Of a stretch of DNA of 64,000 bases, positions 1 to 13,979 are shown piece by piece. The translations under genes and the position numbers were made by a program. The notes under the pieces were generated by a model. The model did no database searches. It was not told where the DNA came from and saw nothing but the letters and a program-made list of their open reading frames with translations. Within the stretch, counting starts at the first letter, position 1. Every line of letters starts with the position of its first letter. The stretch is from Archilochus colubris (taxonomy: Eukaryota; Chordata; Aves; Apodiformes; Trochilidae), in the NCBI GenBank assembly GCA_023079485.1, contig CM041090.1, positions 9,980,519-10,044,518 on the forward strand. Reading direction: 5' to 3'.

Positions 1-354
1 CTGTGGAAGGAAGGAAGCTCTCTTTTAAAGCTGAAAACCTCTCTCTTGAATTCAGAGTCCACCTTTATAAAGCAGCTTCACTGCTACTTCAACCACAAGC
101 ATTACACAGGAAAGCACTAATTTCAAGCAGGCAGACCACCAGACCATTCAGACCACACAAACATGGCCCTAAACAGGCAGCAATCTTTTCCACAGACATT
201 CAGACTCTTCTGTACACAGCTACAACTCAAAGTATAATTATTACAAGAAAAAATAGCATGTTTTGAGCACACTTACTCTGGGCTCAACAGAAGTCCATCA
301 GTTCCACTTTACAAAATCAGCAGGCTAAACACACTGAATGACGAATGCACTTCA

Positions 355-3085
<2,731 letters not shown>

Positions 3086-3209
3086 GGCGGAGCCGGCTTT
3101 TTCCCCCCCCCTCCCCTTCCCTTCCCCTTCCCCGCCCCGGCGGCGGCGCGGCGCTCACAGCGGCCCGGCCTGCCCCGCGCCGCCCGCCCGACCGGGACAC
3201 AAAGGGCAC

Positions 3210-3221
3210 CGCGCATGCGCA
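3210..3221. promoter_or_regulatory. NRF-1 consensus site
   Basis: The palindrome GCGCATGCGC, with flanking c and a, fits the NRF-1 (nuclear respiratory factor 1) consensus YGCGCAYGCGCR. It lies about 125 bp upstream of the RTF1 ATG and about 240 bp upstream of the probable NDUFAF1 first exon. NRF-1 commonly drives nuclear genes for mitochondrial proteins, which suits NDUFAF1. Binding itself is inferred. Confidence 0.6.
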
Positions 3222-4536
3222 CGGCACCGGGGCGGGAAGGAGGGCGGGACTGCCCCCCCGGGAGGGGAGAGAGGCGAGGAAGAGGCGGTGGCGGGAGGTG
3301 GCCGAGCCTCAGGCGGGCTACCGGGCCCCATTAACGTTTATTCGAGCTATCCACCGACGTGTTCCTCACAAACAGGCATTCCCTTCCCCCGCCCGCACCC
3401 CTAGCATCTCTTTGAACGCAGATATTTGCGCGTTAACACCTCGCCAGTGTGCAGCGGCCCCTCCGCTTCCGCAGAGCGCCGGCAAGATTTCGCATCCGCC
3501 GCCGGTGGAGGCGGGAGTTCGGTCGTTATCGCCGCCCGTGGAACCTGAGCGACGCGATGCGTGTTTCCCCGTCGGGCCCGGAAGCGGTGGGACCCGCCGG
3601 TAAGGGCGGGAAGGTGAGGCAGGGAGCGGGGTCTGTCACGGGAGTCTCTCACGGGTGGGGGGTACCGGGAGGGCTTTTTCCGAGAGGCCGCTACCGCCTC
3701 TGGCGGCCTCTCCTTTGCCCTCCGGGCATGGGTAAGGCGGGCGGGATGCGGGCCCGGTGCCCAGGCCGCAGCGGTGCTGGCTGAGGGGGTGCGGTGAGGT
3801 GCGGAGGCCCGTGAGAGGCGCCGTGTGACAGAGCCGAGCGGGGAAGCGGTGGCAAAACGTTGTGAGGGGACAAAGGTTGAGCAGAAGTAAAATGTATTTA
3901 TTTGTCCGCGTTGCCCTTGGTGGCACGTTCGGAGGAAACACGGATGGGTCTGTGCTGAGCGGCGTTCACCCTGAGCCCGGGCTGCGCTTCCTCCGCACCT
4001 TTCCCTTCAGCCTGCGCATGGGGTTTTTGTTTTTAGGAGCTTGACCTCCGGCCCTGCTGTGTGTGACAGGGAAAATGCGGTTGCCCGCAGTGCGGTTTTA
4101 GTGGCTGCTTAATCGGTGTATGAGAATGTTAGTAATGAATGTTCTCCTGAGTAGAGGACGGTGTGTAGTGTGAAGAGAACAGGAGGGAGCTCGCCACGGG
4201 ACTTCTCGCAGCATTTGCTAATGTTCTGCTTGCTTAGGTGTGTTCTGTGTTTGTTAACCACCTCTTATTGTGGTCTCTTATCCAAATGCTATCAATACAG
4301 CTGTTTAAAGATACAGAAGAGTTTGCCAGTCAGGTGCCATGCTGTTTAAAGCAAGCTTCTGCATGTCAGGTCATATCGCAAGAGGGGGAAAAAAGACATT
4401 TAAAACATGGGAAATGTGGAAAAGGAAAGGATCATCTCCCTCATGTTCCACAGGAGTTTGCAGCTGAGAATTATGTGACATTTCTGCAATTTGATTGATT
4501 GACTCCGTTCTTAAAAGCTCAGAGAAGATAAACTGA

Positions 4537-4578
4537 CTTGAAATACTTTTGAAATACTTGAAATACTTTTGAAATACT
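4537..4578. repeat. Short tandem repeat, GAAATACTT units
   Basis: Four imperfect copies of a 9-11 bp unit reading gaaatactt or gaaatactttt within NDUFAF1 intron 1. Confidence 0.7.
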
Positions 4579-4774
4579 GTCAAAAAAAGCCCAAATCACC
4601 ACACACAACCCCCTCCCCCCAGGCAATTTTACTAATCTTATGAGCCAGAGATAACAGCCTCTTTACAGAGCATTGAACAATAGGGCTCTCCCTTATGAAT
4701 TAGAGAATAATGGTGTGGCATTGCTGTTCCTACCAGTATTGATGCAAAGAGAAGGTTTTCAGATTTTGCCTATT

Positions 4775-5402
4775 GAATTCCAGTCTTTCCTGTGCCACAG
4801 TGGCCAAGAGGGTGAATGGTATCCCGGGGTGCATCAGGAAAAGTGTGTCCAGCAGATCTAGGGAGATCTTCTCCCCCGCTGGTGAGTCCACACCTGGAAT
4901 ACTGGATCCAGTTTTGGACTCTCCAGTTCAAGAGAGACAGGGATCTGCTGGAGAGTGTCCATCAGAGAGCTCCAAGGATGATCAGGGGGCTTGAACATCT
5001 CTTCTGTGAAGAAAGACTGAGAGAACTGGGGTTGTTTAGCCTTGAAAAAGAAGGCTGAGAGCAGATCTTATTAATGTCTGTAAATACCTGAGGGCTGTGC
5101 CTCAATAGGATGAGGCCAGTCTCTTTTGTGCTGCTCAGCAATAGGACAAGGAATGATGGGTTTAAGCTGCAACACAGGAAGTTCAACCTCAGTATGAGGC
5201 AAAACTTCTTTACTCAGGGTGACAGAGCACTGGCCCTGGCTGCCCAGAGGGGTTGTGGAGTCTCCTTCTCTGTGGACTTTTAAACCCCACCTGGATGTGT
5301 TCCTGTGTGGCCTGCCCTGGGGGATCCTGCTTTGGCAGGGGGGTTGGACTGGGTGAGCTCTAGAGGTGTCCCTGCCAACCCCTAATATTCTGTGATTCTG
5401 TG
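4775..5402 (+). mobile_element. CR1 LINE fragment, older subfamily
   Basis: Sense-strand CR1 with the C-terminal reverse transcriptase ORF in decayed pieces ([55 protein letters not shown]), a 3' UTR and the terminal attctgtgattctgtg. Frameshifts break the frame. Its 3' UTR (gatcctgctttggcaggggg) differs from the 5661/17656/54836 group. Confidence 0.88.
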
Positions 5403-5660
5403 TTAAATTATTTGGTCTTTGCAAGCTCTCTGTAAGCCTAAATCAGGTGCATTGAGGTGCAAGGGGCTGGATGGCTATGGAAGCAGCATGCAGTCTGGCT
5501 GCTGTGGGACTTCATATCTGAAAAGTCTTGTCATCTGTGACTGTCTGAGACTGGCTTTCTGGTGGCAGGGTCTGCCTGTTGTGAATTTGTGATTTTCTTG
5601 CAGGGAATAGTACTTTATAGTACTATATTGTATAGATACCATCTTTTAGAAGTGTTCTTA

Positions 5661-5930
5661 TCATAGAATCATAGAATGGGCTGGGTTGGAAGGGACCTCA
5701 GAGATCATCAAGTCCAACCCTTGATCCACTCCCGCTGCAGTTCCCAGCCCATGGCACTGAGTGCCACATCCAGTCTCTTTAGAAATATCTCCAGACACAG
5801 AGAATCCACTACTTCCCTGGGCAGCCCATTCCAATGTCTGATCACCCTCTCCGTAAAGAAATTCTTTCTAATCTCCAACCTAAACCTCCCCTGGCACAAC
5901 TTGAGACCCTGCCCTCTTGCTGGTGTACTC
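5661..5930 (-). mobile_element. CR1 LINE 3' end, younger subfamily
   Basis: The plus strand begins with tcatagaatcatagaatggg and continues as the reverse complement of the last part of CR1 ORF2 ([20 protein letters not shown] reads on the minus strand). It is 5'-truncated at about 5930 and nearly identical to the copies at 18220-18480 and 54836-55110. It is antisense to NDUFAF1. Confidence 0.92.
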
Positions 5931-6390
5931 GTAACGCTTAAACGTACAGTAAAAGTGTTGAACACAAATAACTCTTTTCTATTTTCAGTTTTGTTGGAAG
6001 TATTTAAGTGTTTGGGTTTTCTTCTTGTTTGAATGGTGTTTCACATCATGGGGAGAGGGGACACAGGGTGGAAATTATTCATAAACTAGAACTCTGACAA
6101 AATGTAATACTTGATGCTATTTTATTATTCCTTTTTTAAGTGGCTTAGATTTCTACTTAATATCTTTTAAAAATTAAAGTTTCATAACCGTCCTGTATTT
6201 AATTTTTTTTATCTTCTCTCTTTTTCATTAAAGGTAGACATTAAACTACAGTAGCAAGAGTAAGATACCTCTGGATACTAGTTTAGTTGTTTAATTAATT
6301 CCAAACCCATTTAATTTGGGTTTATTTTACCCATTTTAATTTGAGTAATTTAATTGCCTTACTGGAAGTGAATTCTTCAAGTTTACCAAC

Positions 6391-6900
6391 ATGGCTCTAA
6401 CGACTGCTTTACTGAACAGTGCTTATTTGCACACCAGATGCTACAGGCACAAAATTTTGCACCCCTTACTTGGACCTCTCCTCAGTGATCCCATGTCAAA
6501 ATTATACAGCAGCTACAAAAGGCCAGGCTCACTGCCTGAGGAAAAAAAGTCTTGGCAAAACACTGACTTCAGTTTTAAGAAGAGCATTGATGTCTTGAAG
6601 TCTCAGCTAGGCTTGCTGAAGAGGGAGACTGAGGATTACTTGATAGGACCGGGAGGCAAACCACTCAGTCACTACATCTTGGAACAGACAAAGGTGTTGT
6701 GGGAGTTTCGGAGCCAAGAAGATTTGAATAAATGGGTGATTTCCTCTGATGTGGAGATTGGAGGGAAAAGTGAAGTTCACCTCACCTTGGGTAGGAATAA
6801 CCAAGCTGCTCTGCTCTATGGAACTCTCAACACAGAAGTGCCTCGTGATGGGGAGACTAAATACAGTGGATATTGTAGTATGAGATCCAAACCACTCCTG
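6391..6900 (+). CDS. NDUFAF1: NDUFAF1 coding exon 1
   Basis: Encodes residues 1-170: presequence, variable linker and the start of the CIA30 domain ([28 protein letters not shown]). Donor CTG|gtaagt. The frame stays open to 7113, but that extension is intron and has no family match. Confidence 0.94.
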
Positions 6901-9900
6901 GTAAGTAAAGCCTCATGTTTCCATAACTTCTGGTGTTTAATTGGAGACCATCTTTGTGTAATCCCAGTGATAACAAGGGAATTGTTTAGCTGCAGCTGCA
7001 CCTGGTCACTTCCAGGAGGATTAGATATTCCTTCACAAATGCTGTATGCTTTGACTTGGAAGGAATTTAAACTTTTTCTTGCATTTTGTTTTCCTTGCTT
7101 AGAAAAGGAATAATATATGAGTGATCATTTACTTATGTCCAACAGGGCATCCACTTATTAAGGCAGCCCTGTTTGCAGCCTCCTTGCAAATGAAGGATCT
7201 GTAATGAACCCTTATATCCAAATTGGTATGATTAAAATAGATGTCTCTCTAAATATGAGGTAATTGAATGAGGACAAATTTTCTGGGCTTTAACTTGCCC
7301 TATTCATCAAGCTTTGTTTAAATGAGTGAGCTCATCTTTTCTCTCACAGGAACAGAAAATACTACTTTCAAATGTACTTTTTAAAGGTCTGAGTCCTATC
7401 TTATACCAGAAAAAGCAAGACACATATCTTTGATAGCTCAGAATTGAGCAAACCCAAATCAGAAATGGATGTGCTTATTACTGCTTTTCTCAATCCTTAT
7501 TTTTAAGCAGCTTTAAAGCAAAGCAACATTTTGACTCAGTGCTTACATTTTTATTCTGTGCTGTTGTTTGTAACTTGGCATGAGTACACAGGTAAAATCT
7601 TTTCTGGGCCAGGAACTTAGAGAGCAGCTAAAATGAGCGAACAAAATCAATGGGCAGATGAGAGGCAGATGAACACTGATTAAAATGGTGACACCGAGTC
7701 AGGGGAGTGGAACAGCAATTTGTTTGTCTCTCAGGTTAAATTTTCAGGCCTGCTACTGAGTAATTTTGTAGTAGTGGAGTGTAACATAAATACAAAGGCT
7801 CTGCTTTATCTAAATAAAAGGCTTAAAACTGGCAAAACCATAAAATCAAGAAGCTACAGGCTTTGCATTGATACATCTATGGTCTATACATCCTGTTACC
7901 TATCAGATGAGTCAGTACAAGGACAGTTGATAGCTAATGGTAGTAATGCTGTAAGATATAGGGGAAAACTCAGAATTTTTGGTGATAATTTTTACTTGGT
8001 TGAAGCAATTCTGGACAAAAGTATCCCTGTCCCTCATCCCACATTGCTCCAGGTGACAGTGTAATTCTCTGAAGGTCCTTGCATCTGCCTATGTGCAAAT
8101 CACAACACTGGAACTTTTAATATCTTGTTGTTATGCACAGCTAATAACAAAAAGTGTTGGGAAATATGAAATGCATCCAGTGCTTATGTCAGTTGTCAAT
8201 AAAGGAAGTTATCACAGGGAATAATATATCTCATTTCTTCAGTTCTTATAATCACCTCTGAATAATCTTGTGCTGACCACAGAATATTAAACCCAACAAA
8301 CTACATTAAACTTAATGAACTGCATAACCACTCCTCCATCACTACAGAGTTTGTGTTCTTGTCTGGTGAGGAAATTGGTCCTAGGAAGGAGGTATGATTT
8401 CTGACAGTTACAATATTATGTTTTATAATGAAAGTGTGAGCCCTCAGAGTGGCAGAACTGCAATTTGGGAGCTCTGATACAGAGCTGAAGGAAATCAGTG
8501 AGATAAGCAGCTGCTGTGATGAAAGAGTAACCCAGTGTTCACCATGTCACAGTAGATAATATTGACATAATGATGTGGGCAGTGATCAAAGCAATAGTTC
8601 TCTGTTCCTCGTGCTGGAAGTTTCCCTTTATTAAGGTGGAATAATTCTCTTTATGAATAATTTGTAGGGATCTTTTGCTAGGAAGAAGTATTACGACTGG
8701 TCAAACTTCAACTGTCTATACTTGCGTGTCCGTGGCGATGGCAGACCTTGGATGGTCAACATTTATACAGACCCTTACTTCTCTCATCAGAAGGATGACC
8801 TCTATAACTACTTCATGTTCACCCGAGGAGGCCCGTACTGGGAGGAAATAAAGGTGAACTAATGAGTCTTTCAAACTAATGAGATTGTCTCAGGGTTCTG
8901 GCCTTAGGTCTGCGAAAGGGGGATTCTTTCAACAGTCACAGTCTGTTGCCATTGCTGCCCATTCAGCCCCGTTTCTGCTGTGTTACAGACATGGCTTTGG
9001 CTTGGGAGTTCCTAAAATTGTAGCTCACTGGATTGTGGGGGTGACACCTGTGTCCATAGTATTAAATATTTGATGCACTGTGTTCACCTGATGTCTGCTG
9101 GAGTTATAAACAGATACAGCAGTAGAGGTTTAGCAGGTGTTGCCAGGAATATTCCCTGTGATCACCATTTTCTCTCTGTCACAAACAGACATCAGGCTTA
9201 ACCACTGAGTCAGAGTCTCAGAGCTTTGTCGTTTATGGCTTTGAATCCGTGACACAACACAATGTTTATAAGAAGTGGGAGTTCTGCCTCTTTTCTGATA
9301 AGGAACTTTTATAATCTGTTAATGAGAGTGTTAAGGGGGTTTACACATCCCTATGAATTGGCATTCAGTGCTTTTTAATACACATTTTTTTAAATGCCAT
9401 GACAGCAGCCCACTGTTTCACAGGTGAGGAGTCAGGAGGATGAAAATCAGTGTCATTGCTGCCTTGCATGTTCTCTCACACCAGCCAACCACCCTGTTTC
9501 CTATCTCTTATCACATCACCTCCTCTTGTTTACTCCCACTGCTAAGTCACTTTTACATTGTTCTGAACTGCTCTGCTAGAATAGTGATGTCTCCACATGA
9601 AGTCTGCACTATGAAAACCACAGCTTGGGTACTGACAAGCTGTCAATAGACATGCATGCTAGACTTTTCATTAATTTCTATTTTATGTTGTGATGTTATT
9701 GGAAGGAGATATTCCCAGGGCTAAATGCCACCTTCTGTGCTGCAGCCTCATGTCCTAACAGGGCAACAGTCAGCACAGCCAGAGCTGGATGGGAGTGGTT
9801 AATGAAGGAATGGATGAGGATCATTCCTCTGTGCCAGTTCTGTGTACCCAGCTAGTGCTGGTAGTACCACACAAAGCAGACTGTTAATTATTTCCTAAGG

Positions 9901-11802
9901 CAGACTTTTTTTCTTTCTTCTTTTTCTTCCTCTTTCTCTTCTCTCTTCTCTCTTCTCTCTTCTCTCTTCTCTCTTCTCTCTTCCTCTCTTCCTCTCTTCT
10001 CTCTTCCTCTCTTCCTCTCTTCCTCTCTTCCTCTCTTCCTCTCTTCCTCTCTTCCTCTCTTCCTCTCTTCCTCTCTTCCTCTCTTCCTCTTCCTCTTTTC
10101 CTCTTCCTCTTTTCCTCTTCCTCTTTTCCTCTTCCTCTTTTCCTCTTCCTCTTTTCCTCTTCCTCTTTTCCTCTTCCTCTTTTCCTCTTCCTCTTTTCCT
10201 CTTCCTCTTTTCCTCTTCCTCTTTTCCTCTTCCTCTTTTCCTCTTCCTCTTTTCCTCTTCCTCTTTTCCTCTTCCTCTTTTCCTCTTCCTCTTTTCCTCT
10301 TCCTCTTTTCCTCTTCCTCTTTTCCTCTTCCTCTTTTCCTCTTCCTCTTTTCCTCTTCCTCTTTTCCTCTTCCTCTTTTCCTCTTCCTCTTTTCCTCTTC
10401 CTCTTTTCCTCTTCCTCTTTTCCTCTTCCTCTTTTCCTTTTCCTTTTTTTTTTTTTTTTTCTTTCTTTTTTTCTTTTTTTCTTTTTCCTTTTTTTTCCCC
10501 CCTTAAATTTTGGCATACTAGTGACACTAAAGTCTGGGCTTTTTTCCTCTCAGATTCCATTCTCCAAATTCTTTCTCTCCAGTCGGGGAAGAGTCCAGGA
10601 TGACCAGCATCCTATCTGGTTGGACAAGGCAAGTTTTCTATAGCCTTTACCTACCTGTCCAAAATTTCCTTTAAAATTATATTGTCTTGATAATTTACCA
10701 ATCCTTTAATGTTTCTGAATTTTAAATCAAAGGGCTTTTTCTAGCTATAAGGTACTTATTCTTGTGTGCTTGCCTTTGCACTTAGATTATATTGCTTTTT
10801 GATAGCAGTGCCAGTTTACTTCAAAGTAGCTCCAGAAATACCTTGATGTCTGAATAACCAAGAAAACAACTCGCTACCTACTTGGCTTTTCAAAATAAAA
10901 TTTTTGGGGAGGAGATGATCAAAGTGACTAAAGAACAAAGTGCTGGTTGGCACAGTACTGTCAAAATAATAAAAGTAATAATCATAAACTTCCCCCCCTG
11001 TGAGCAATATTATATTGTGGGGTTTTATTTGAGGGTGTACTGTATCACTGACCTTGATGGTGAGCAGTAAACAGATGTAGTTAGAGGCTCTTTTTTAAGT
11101 TTTTTATCCAGGCTTTCTTGTCAAAAGTAATAAGTAAATAAATGTGTTGAGTATTTTATTATTTTATTTCTACAAGTGGGTAGGATAATTCACTGATTCA
11201 CAGGAGGAGACATTAGAAAACAATGCATTTTAAAATGTCTGTTTTGATGCACTTTCACACTATAGTAGGTGCATAACTTCATCTCAAACAGAAGCCCCTG
11301 TCCATACTTAATTAAATTCCATTTGCATTTCCTAAGGAAATAATTTTAACTTCATTTGCTTAATCATGATGAAACTGGCACTGTGCAAACCTTGAAGGAT
11401 AAAAATTGCAGTGTTGCTTTAAGCTTGGTCCTTTTTTATGTGTCAACACAGTAGCAGAAAGACAAACATGAAGTAATTTCCCACTGTATTGAAAGTGTGG
11501 TAGTGAAGTGTCCAAGCCTTTAAGAAGCAGTTCTGCACTTGAAATTTCATCACTTTAAAGAGGTTGGTTTAATGAATTGTTTGCAGAACATGGAAGTGGT
11601 AGATAGAGTTGTGGCTGATTTTATTGAAAATACCATTCTAATGTATATATCTTTTAATTAGGTCAGTACCCTTGGATTCACCATTGGAGATAAAGTAGAT
11701 GGCCCCTTCCAGCTGGAGATTGATTTTATTGGTCTGATCAATGACAGAGCTCACACAGAAGAATTTGCTTATGAGACATATGAAAAGAATCCTATAGCTT
11801 AA
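6391..11802 (+). CDS. NDUFAF1: NDUFAF1, complex I assembly factor (CIA30), 4 coding exons
   Basis: NDUFAF1 is a mitochondrial chaperone in the MCIA complex that helps build the membrane arm of respiratory complex I. Coding exons are 6391-6900, 8668-8853, 10554-10628 and 11662-11802 (TAA at 11800-11802), all phase 0, giving 303 residues against about 327 in human. Residues 1-45 are rich in K/R/H and hydroxylated residues and poor in acids, as in a matrix targeting sequence. The CIA30 domain covers about residues 105-295, with diagnostic matches [52 protein letters not shown] and EIDFIG. The first ATG follows a probable acceptor at 6232-6233 in a 5' untranslated exon. Intron 3 uses a GC donor. 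The poly(A) signal is AATAAA at 12100-12105. Confidence 0.95.
8668..8853 (+). CDS. NDUFAF1: NDUFAF1 coding exon 2
   Basis: Encodes residues 171-232, the most conserved CIA30 segment ([20 protein letters not shown] and [14 protein letters not shown]). Acceptor atttgtag, donor AAG|gtgaac, phase 0. Confidence 0.95.
9907..10500. repeat. Homopyrimidine minisatellite array
   Basis: An almost pure C/T tract on the plus strand, about 590 bp. It has three successive organisations: 7-bp units (ttctctc) near 9945-9985, 8-bp units (ttcctctc) near 9990-10088, then about 25 exact 14-bp units (ttttcctcttcctc) from 10096 to about 10435, and finally a T-rich tail to 10497. It lies in NDUFAF1 intron 2 and ends about 50 bp before the exon 3 acceptor. 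The 210- and 221-codon minus-strand open frames through it are repeat artefacts. Confidence 0.97.
10554..10628 (+). CDS. NDUFAF1: NDUFAF1 coding exon 3 (GC donor)
   Basis: Encodes residues 233-257 ([20 protein letters not shown] then IWLDK), matching the family IPFSKFF motif. The acceptor ctctcag lies about 50 bp after a long pyrimidine array. The donor is AAG|gcaagt, a non-canonical GC donor whose other positions match U1 snRNA well. Phase 0 and homology on both sides fix the junction. Confidence 0.93.
11662..11802 (+). CDS. NDUFAF1: NDUFAF1 coding exon 4 and stop
   Basis: Encodes residues 258-303 ([20 protein letters not shown] and the C-terminal AHTEEFAYE segment), ending in TAA. Acceptor cttttaattag. 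Confidence 0.95.
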   Translation, partial: VSTLGFTIGDKVDGPFQLEIDFIGLINDRAHTEEFAYETYEKNPIA

Positions 11803-12099
11803 GCTGGGCTGGTGTTGTTTGGGGCAATCTTCAGAGGTTTGATTCATTTTTTATAAAACACTTCTGAACATCTGGAATGTAACAACATTGGAGACTCTAT
11901 GTAAACATTGAAGAGAGAAATGCAGGAAGTGTTGACTGGAGTAACTGGTCTGGAGGGACACTGCTGGCATCTTGGAGCTGCCAAATACAGACTCCCAGAG
12001 AGACTGTGCACACATGGACTGCAAGAGTATGTGATGTATTCTGATAAAGCACTAACTCTTGACTGGGTAAGTTTTGGCTCTTGTCCTGGCCTTTATAGA

Positions 12100-12105
12100 A
12101 ATAAA
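12100..12105 (+). terminator. NDUFAF1: NDUFAF1 poly(A) signal
   Basis: AATAAA about 300 bp after the stop codon, followed by a T/G-rich stretch (tgttgtacttttggtgggttttg). This is the first good signal downstream. Confidence 0.75.
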
Positions 12106-12964
12106 AGTATTTAATGAGCTTGTTGTACTTTTGGTGGGTTTTGTTTTCTACATTATGCAGTTTTTAGATAGTTGTGGGACACACATCTTCTAGTTTTTAA
12201 GTGGGAAAAGTATGATGAAATTTAATACTCTGGCAAATGATGTTTCACTGTGACTCAGCCACTTACATTTTCAAAGAGAAGCACCCCAAGTAGAAGAGGC
12301 AGAAGGGTTTCAACCTTTAACTTTGGCTTCTCTGCATAACTAAAGAAAGAAAAAGCTGCTTCTGCCAAAATTGAAACAGTAGCCGTGCAGTGGGCTTGGC
12401 TTACAGTTTAGAGCTGTTGTTGACTCCAAGTAATCTCCCAAAAGGAAACTCCCTGAGCAGGCAGGGCTTAGCTTGATAAGCACCATTACAGGGCAGCTCT
12501 GATGGGTGCAGTCAGCTTAACTTGTGGCACAGGAGTCACCTGTGGCACAGAAGCTCAGTACTCCCCTTTTTATACAAGGTTTGGGTTTTGGTTAACAAAA
12601 AAAAACTTTAAAGAAAGTGCTGAATGGTTTCATTTCAGCTGTCACAGAGCTTGTTTAATCAAGTGACTTTGTTTAAGCACACTTGACAAATATTAAGTAT
12701 ACTTACATTTTATATGGAAGAGGCCACAGTAAAGTGAGTTGAAGCAGTATCTTTTTAATTTCTTCTATTATTTCTTTCTTTCTTACACAGCATTACACAG
12801 CTTAAGAACAAAAGAAAGTTGGTTATTTCTAGCAATGCCTGAACAAACACACTTTATGGAAGTGGTAGGTAAGCTAATTAGTAAGGAACACACATCACAA
12901 AGACACCAAATAGTAAATACAAGTGCTAAAAAAAACTAGTGCTAAACAAAGTATATGCGAAATA
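12106..12964. other. Gap between convergent NDUFAF1 and NUSAP1 3' ends
   Basis: About 850 bp of AT-rich sequence separates the NDUFAF1 signal from the probable NUSAP1 signal. Apart from short A and T runs I see no gene or repeat. Confidence 0.6.
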
Positions 12965-12970
12965 TTTATT
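12965..12970 (-). terminator. NUSAP1: Probable NUSAP1 poly(A) signal
   Basis: Plus-strand TTTATT gives AATAAA on the minus strand, about 910 bp past the NUSAP1 stop. Other signals cannot be excluded without transcript ends. Confidence 0.45.
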
Positions 12971-13882
12971 TTCTGCTATTACCTTCAAACAAACTCCTTG
13001 TTCTTGCCATTTCAGCATATTTGAGAGGACACTACACACACTGAATGAATGCTTTGCTCAGAATTCTGGCTGATATAACAATTGCTAAATTTACCTTTCC
13101 AGTTCCATCCATACAAGTCCAGAGAGCTTTTCTGTGTATTTTTTTTAAGGAAGATCAATCACTTAAATTGAAAGTATGGAATGTGTCTCAACATTACTCA
13201 TAAGCATGGTAGAAAAGAAAACAGATTTTAACAGCTACTACTTACCACAGAAAGGAGCGAAACACCCTTAATTGTTTAAAGCATTCATTTGGTAGCTTGT
13301 AAAGCCACTATTATCTTTTAAAATAAGGTATTTTAAAAATGTTATGCTGTAAGCTGTTTGTTTTCCAGAGAGCTTGCAGATTTTTTCTTTTCATTCCCTA
13401 CTAATTCATAGGCATGCAATTAGAAATGTAACTGTGCTGTAACTGTTGTTTCATAATTTAGGGACTGATCTGTAGAACAGGGCAAGGAGACATCTCCAGC
13501 TCCTGTGATCAAACATTTTGAAGGTTGCTGTTCCAAGTGTGCAGTCTGGGGGGGTAGCAAATGCACCCTGGTGGAGAAGTTTGGCTTAGGCTACATGGAG
13601 ACTTCGTGAGCATCTTTTTTTCCACTTTGTTTTTGTTGCTTCTATGCCTTTTTGTTAAAAAAGCTCCATGAAAATACTAAGCAACTAGAGACAGTTCTAA
13701 GCTCCTAAAAGTTTAGGCCTCTAACCTCACTGAAGTTGATAACTAAAACATTACACTCAGATGCATTTCAAAGCCTCGTTCAATGCTCTCTGGATTCCTC
13801 TGGCTAACAGCAAGCTGAGCCATACACAGCGCAACTATTTACATAGCAGGAACAGTATTTACAGAGGTTTCTTTGATACTTC

Positions 13883-13979
13883 TTATTCCTTCTGACCCCC
13901 AGATAGTCCTCTACGGTTTCTGAGAGCCTGGGCCTTTTTCTCTTTTCTCTCTTGCTCATGTTTCTCACGCCTTTCTTCC
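13883..13979 (-). CDS. NUSAP1: NUSAP1 exon 10 and stop
   Basis: Residues 405-436, a charged helix ([20 protein letters not shown]) ending GLSGGQKE and TAA at 13885-13883. Acceptor cacccttcag. The family tail is usually more acidic and hydrophobic than this one. Confidence 0.93.

Larger units (their letters stand above)
3615..6233 (+). other. NDUFAF1: NDUFAF1 5' intron
   Basis: Runs from a donor at 3600 or 3614 to a probable acceptor at 6232-6233 (pyrimidine tract tctctctttttc then attaaag). It contains two CR1 fragments and a short tandem repeat at 4537-4578. The exact exon edges need transcripts. Confidence 0.5.

Noticed and set aside
6901..7113. Extension of the NDUFAF1 first coding exon to 7113
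   Set aside because: The canonical donor gtaagt at 6901 and the match of family sequence to 8668-8853 show this is intron.
9884..10560. Two overlapping minus-strand open frames of 210 and 221 codons made of [12 protein letters not shown] repeats
   Set aside because: They are direct readings of the 7/8/14-bp pyrimidine array in different frames, lie in an NDUFAF1 intron and have no non-repeat domain.
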